DNA from: Sphingobacteriales bacterium
Lineage (GTDB): Bacteria > Bacteroidota > Bacteroidia > Chitinophagales > Chitinophagaceae
Length of the DNA: 7,845 nt
Assembly (NCBI GenBank): GCA_024640385.1
Contig: JAHEFC010000181.1
Span: 1 to 7,845, forward strand
Direction: 5' to 3'
The position numbers were made by a program, and so were the translations under genes. The notes under the pieces were generated by a model. It worked only from the letters and a program-made list of their open reading frames with translations, searched no databases and was not told the DNA's origin. Below, in pieces: positions 5,447 through 7,845 of the stretch (position 1 is the stretch's first letter; each line of letters starts with the position of its first letter).

Positions 5447-6082
5447 ATGAAAAATCCTGTGTTTTTATTGATTGCGGCAGTTACAGGAGTATTATTCTCC
5501 TGTAAATCTTCACCTGACCTGGGTAAGCTTTCCACGGCCTTTATCGTTTCAACCAATCGGGCCAAAACGGCAAATTTTTCCGGTTATACCACTTACCATA
5601 TACCGGATACCATCTCATTCGTATCAAATGATAAAGACGATGATACACTGATCACGGGAGCACCGGCTCAGACCATCGTCAATGAGATCAAAAAGAATAT
5701 GGACGCCCGCGGATATACATTTGTGGCCAGACCGGCGATCCCTGACCTGGCACTCAGGGCTGTGGCCATTAAGCAGGTAAATACGGGTGTGGCATATCCT
5801 CCGGGATGGTGGTGGGGGTATCCCGGTTATCCCGGCGGCTGCTGGTACTGGGGTTGCTATCCTCCCTATTATCCCATTTATCCAACCGTTTACCAATACA
5901 CCGTAGGTGATTTTATCCTGGAAACCTTTGATGTAAAGAATGCCGAAACGAACAATAATCTCCAGGCTATCTGGCTTGCCCAGTTGTCCGGTGTACTGTC
6001 TTCCACCACTACCACCAACATAGAACGTACAGTGGATGGGATCAACCAGGCCTATCTTCAATCACCTTACTTTAAAAAATAG
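5447..6082 (+). CDS. DUF4136-family lipoprotein
   Basis: The ATG at 5447 gives a 211-residue lipoprotein; the frame is open further up to a TTG at 5408, but only the ATG start places a signal peptide at the N-terminus. Residues 1-18 are a type II signal (MKNPVFLLIAAVTGVLFS) with lipobox LFSC and the acylated cysteine at 19. After it come DTISFVSNDKDDDTL, TIVNEIKKNMDARGYTFVARPAIPDLAL and, near the end, DFILETFDVKNAETNNNLQAIWLAQLSGVL, which fit the DUF4136 pattern as I know it. Between them, residues 114-150 form a low-complexity aromatic patch rich in Gly, Pro, Trp and Tyr with two Cys (GWWWGYPGYPGGCWYWGCYPP). Role unknown; the family is found in the envelope, probably facing the periplasm. 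It is 6 bases from the next gene, so they form an operon. Confidence 0.85.
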   Translation: MKNPVFLLIAAVTGVLFSCKSSPDLGKLSTAFIVSTNRAKTANFSGYTTYHIPDTISFVSNDKDDDTLITGAPAQTIVNEIKKNMDARGYTFVARPAIPDLALRAVAIKQVNTGVAYPPGWWWGYPGYPGGCWYWGCYPPYYPIYPTVYQYTVGDFILETFDVKNAETNNNLQAIWLAQLSGVLSSTTTTNIERTVDGINQAYLQSPYFKK

Positions 6083-6088
6083 TCTACA

Positions 6089-6697
6089 ATGAAAAAGCTC
6101 ATGATCATTCTGGCCATTTTTTTAACCGGTAGTACGGTGATGGCACAGAGCAATACAGCCAATCTTTTTGGAGTATCCTGGGAAATGGCGTTTCCGAACG
6201 GGGACTTTGTCTCAAAGCCTTCTTACCTGGGCGGCAGAATCGAATACAGGCATTTTTTCAGCGATAAAATAGCGACAGGACTAAGCCTGGCCTGGAACAA
6301 TTACGATGAATACGTAGACCATAAGACTTATGAGAATGCGGATCAGACCCAGGCAATCACCACCGATATGGAAAGGTTTGTTTTCAGCATGCCCATCACA
6401 GCCGATTTCTATTACAATTTTAAAACAGGTAACAGGTTCAGTCCTTATATAGGGCTGGGGCTGGGCGCCCAGTATAGTTCGCAGGAAGCATATTACAATA
6501 TCTATGTGTCGGAAGACAATAACTGGGGTTTTGTGGCCAGGCCCCAAATTGGAACCCTGATCAGCCTGCAGCCCACAAGCCCCACCAGGCTGATTCTGGC
6601 GGCGGGCTATAATTACGCCACCAATAAGAACGAAAGCTTCCGGATCGATAACCAGCAGAACTTCTGGATCAGTATCGGAATCGGTTGGAAAAACTAG
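6089..6697 (+). CDS. Small outer-membrane beta-barrel protein
   Basis: The 202-residue product begins with a type I signal peptide (MKKLMIILAIFLTGSTVMA, cleavage after residue 19 before QSN). The mature part is built of alternating polar and aromatic strands (GRIEYRHFFSDKIATGLSLAWNNY, RFVFSMPITADFYYNF, FSPYIGLGLGAQYSS, WGFVARPQIGTLISL, RLILAAGYNYA) and closes with QNFWISIGIGWKN, an aromatic-rich last strand as expected for an outer-membrane barrel. The size suggests about eight strands, as in OmpA-like or OmpW-like barrels, but I cannot place it in a named subfamily. It is only 6 bases downstream of the DUF4136 lipoprotein, so both are probably made together at the envelope. No clear classical terminator follows; the gap holds the inverted GTGGGAAT arrays. 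Confidence 0.85.
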   Translation: MKKLMIILAIFLTGSTVMAQSNTANLFGVSWEMAFPNGDFVSKPSYLGGRIEYRHFFSDKIATGLSLAWNNYDEYVDHKTYENADQTQAITTDMERFVFSMPITADFYYNFKTGNRFSPYIGLGLGAQYSSQEAYYNIYVSEDNNWGFVARPQIGTLISLQPTSPTRLILAAGYNYATNKNESFRIDNQQNFWISIGIGWKN

Positions 6698-6707
6698 CCA
6701 ATACTAA

Positions 6708-6808
6708 AATGTGGGAATTTAATAAATGTGGGAATGTGGGCGAACGGCATTCCCCACATTCCCACATTCATTGATCACACTCCCACATTCATCATATTCT
6801 CCACATTC
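6708..6808. repeat. Facing arrays of AATGTGGG and CCCACATT units
   Basis: The left side has AATGTGGGAAT (6708-6718) and AATGTGGGAATGTGGG (6725-6740). The right side has CCCACATTCCCACATT (6753-6768), then CCACATTC at 6783-6790 and 6801-6808. The two 16-base arms at 6725-6740 and 6753-6768 are perfectly inverted with a 12-base loop. There is no T-run directly after the stem, so it is not a textbook intrinsic terminator. It may stabilise the 3' end of the barrel-gene message, bind a protein, or be a member of a genome-wide intergenic repeat family. Confidence 0.85.
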
Positions 6809-6812
6809 AAAT

Positions 6813-6843
6813 TTTGGCTTTGCCAAATTTTGCCTTACCTTTG
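6813..6843 (+). promoter_or_regulatory. Promoter of rpoB, Bacteroidota sigma-70-type
   Basis: TTTG (6813-6816), a 19-base spacer and TACCTTTG (6836-6843) match the Bacteroidota consensus TTTG-N19-TAnnTTTG fully. Start of transcription is expected near 6849-6851, giving a leader of about 130 bases. The -33 element lies in an imperfect hairpin (TTTGGC TTT GCCAAA, 6813-6827). Confidence 0.85.
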
Positions 6844-6854
6844 CGTTCCTTTGA

Positions 6855-6870
6855 TTTTTAGGCCTAAAAA
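6855..6870. promoter_or_regulatory. 16-bp perfect palindrome at the rpoB transcript start
   Basis: TTTTTAGG is followed directly by CCTAAAAA, a perfect palindrome without spacer, a few bases after the expected start of transcription. It is a plausible operator. As RNA it would be a short hairpin with an AGGCCT centre. No known regulator can be named. Confidence 0.5.
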
Positions 6871-6896
6871 ATTGACGTTACAACACAATCGTAAGT

Positions 6897-6934
6897 GATT
6901 GATTTTCAATCTTTTCAGAAAGGAAACTTTCAGA
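6897..6934 (+). promoter_or_regulatory. Two small hairpins in the rpoB leader
   Basis: GATTGA (6897-6902) pairs with TCAATC (6906-6911) around TTT and is followed by TTTT, a weak attenuator-like element. GAAAG (6918-6922) pairs with CTTTC (6927-6931) around GAAA, a GNRA tetraloop, and extends through an A-A mismatch to TC/GA. Both pairings are short and could be chance in A/T-rich DNA. Confidence 0.35.
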
Positions 6935-6962
6935 TCAGGATTGTATTGTCGTCTGTATAATC

Positions 6963-6978
6963 TTAAAAGCGCTTTTAA
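6963..6978. promoter_or_regulatory. CG-centred 16-bp palindrome just before rpoB
   Basis: TTAAAAGC is followed directly by GCTTTTAA, a perfect palindrome ending 3 bases before the rpoB ATG. The central CG flanked by AAAG/CTTT is the layout of LacI/GalR-family operators, such as the CcpA site of the type TGAAAGCGCTTTCA. As RNA it could hide the ribosome entry site. The link to the LacI-family gene in this window is speculation. Confidence 0.5.
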
Positions 6979-6981
6979 CAT

Positions 6982-7845
6982 ATGTCTTCAACGAAACTGG
7001 CTCAAAACGGCAGAATGCACTTCGGAAAGGTTAGACACCAGGCCGATGCACCAGATCTTCTGGAAATCCAGATCCAGTCATTCAAGGAATTCTTCCAGCT
7101 TGAAACCACGCCGGACAGAAGGAACATTGAAGGTCTGTTCCGGGTATTCAAGGAGAACTTCCCGATCACAGACACGAGGAACATCTTCGTGCTGGAGTTC
7201 CTGGATTATTTTATTGATCCACCACGTTACACCATTGAAGAGTGTATGGAACGCGGCCTTACCTATGCCGTTCCACTGAAAGCAAAACTCAGGCTCAGCT
7301 GTAACGACGAGGAACACGTTGATTTCCAGACCATTGTTCAGGATGTGTTCCTGGGCAATATCCCCTATATGACCCCCCGCGGTACCTTTGTGATCAATGG
7401 TGCTGAAAGGGTAGTGGTTTCCCAGCTGCACCGTTCACCCGGTGTATTCTTCGGTCAGTCTATCCACCCCAACGGAACCAAGATCTACTCCGCCAGGGTG
7501 ATCCCTTTCAAAGGAGCATGGATGGAATTCGCTACCGACATCAATAACGTAATGTACGCGTATATCGATCGTAAGAAGAAATTCCCTGTAACTACCCTGC
7601 TTCGTTCTATCGGCTTCGAAACAGACAAGGATATCCTTGAACTGTTCGGCATGGCAGATGAAGTGAAGGCCGATAAGAAAAGCCTGGAGAAATATGAAGG
7701 CAAGCGCCTCGCTGCCCGCGTTCTCCGCACCTGGGTGGAAGATTTCGTAGATGAAGATTCAGGTGAAGTAGTATCCATCGAGCGTAACGAAGTGGTGATG
7801 GAAAGGGATACCGTTCTGGGTCCTAAAGAGATTGCAACCATCATC
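6982..7845 (+). CDS. rpoB: DNA-directed RNA polymerase beta subunit, N-terminal part
   Basis: The frame opens at ATG 6982 and is still open at the right edge, giving the first 288 residues of a protein normally of about 1,270 in this phylum. RpoB forms one pincer of RNA polymerase and much of the active-site channel. Visible landmarks are the N-terminal lead-in to the protrusion domain ([16 protein letters not shown], about 25-40), [18 protein letters not shown], the [11 protein letters not shown] strand, and the conserved [24 protein letters not shown] near residues 134-157. The lobe begins at about 160 with the [16 protein letters not shown] segment. The rifampicin cluster lies outside the window. 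It has its own promoter and a leader of about 130 bases, and is separated from rplL by 1.7 kb and a strong terminator, unlike the common rplL-rpoB linkage. Confidence 0.98.
   Translation, partial: MSSTKLAQNGRMHFGKVRHQADAPDLLEIQIQSFKEFFQLETTPDRRNIEGLFRVFKENFPITDTRNIFVLEFLDYFIDPPRYTIEECMERGLTYAVPLKAKLRLSCNDEEHVDFQTIVQDVFLGNIPYMTPRGTFVINGAERVVVSQLHRSPGVFFGQSIHPNGTKIYSARVIPFKGAWMEFATDINNVMYAYIDRKKKFPVTTLLRSIGFETDKDILELFGMADEVKADKKSLEKYEGKRLAARVLRTWVEDFVDEDSGEVVSIERNEVVMERDTVLGPKEIATII

Noticed and set aside
6899..7279. Plus-strand 126-codon frame overlapping the rpoB start
   Set aside because: Arg/Ser-rich out-of-frame reading of the rpoB leader and N-terminus. The rpoB frame itself is certain.

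Overview
The window looks like chromosomal DNA from a member of the Bacteroidota, most probably the Chitinophagaceae or a close relative. The reasons are promoter -7 boxes of the form TAnnTTTG, A-rich translation starts without Shine-Dalgarno sequences, a DUF4136 lipoprotein paired with a small outer-membrane barrel, and the protein sequences of NusG, L11, L1, L10, L12 and RpoB. The family assignment is an inference from reading; no search was run.

Layout. The window opens inside nusG (2-334), followed by a terminator. A block that does not belong to the classical cluster comes next: a LacI/GalR-family regulator (451-1461, +), a strong bidirectional terminator (1481-1514), a convergent Lys/Ala/Val-repeat histone-H1-like gene on the minus strand carrying a one-base frameshift (1533-1942), and an unrecognised three-helix membrane protein (2110-2865, +). 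The ribosomal series then resumes from its own promoter and structured leader: rplK (3020), rplA (3501), rplJ (4231) and rplL (4927), closed by a strong terminator (5324-5353). A second foreign pair follows, a DUF4136 lipoprotein (5447-6082) and an outer-membrane beta-barrel protein (6089-6697). Finally rpoB starts at 6982, with its own promoter and a palindrome-rich leader, and runs off the window.

How the parts fit. In many bacteria nusG-rplK-rplA-rplJ-rplL-rpoB-rpoC is one uninterrupted string. Here it is opened twice, between nusG and rplK and between rplL and rpoB, so transcription factor, ribosomal stalk and RNA polymerase genes appear to be separate transcription units. The rplK and rpoB units share nearly identical -7 boxes (TACCTTTGCA and TACCTTTGCG), which may keep them coordinated.

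The intergenic gaps are unusually rich in short structured repeats: GTAAAAA and TTTTGACTTTT elements, a TGCAGGT run, an 8-bp AATTAGCY run, and facing arrays of AATGTGGG/CCCACATT. The most unusual items are the frameshifted lysine-repeat gene, a CG-centred 16-bp palindrome of LacI-operator form touching the rpoB start, a bulged hairpin in the rplK leader that may be a ribosomal-protein target, and the interrupted synteny. I see no mobile element, CRISPR array, tRNA or rRNA, and no clear evidence of a wholly new multi-gene system.
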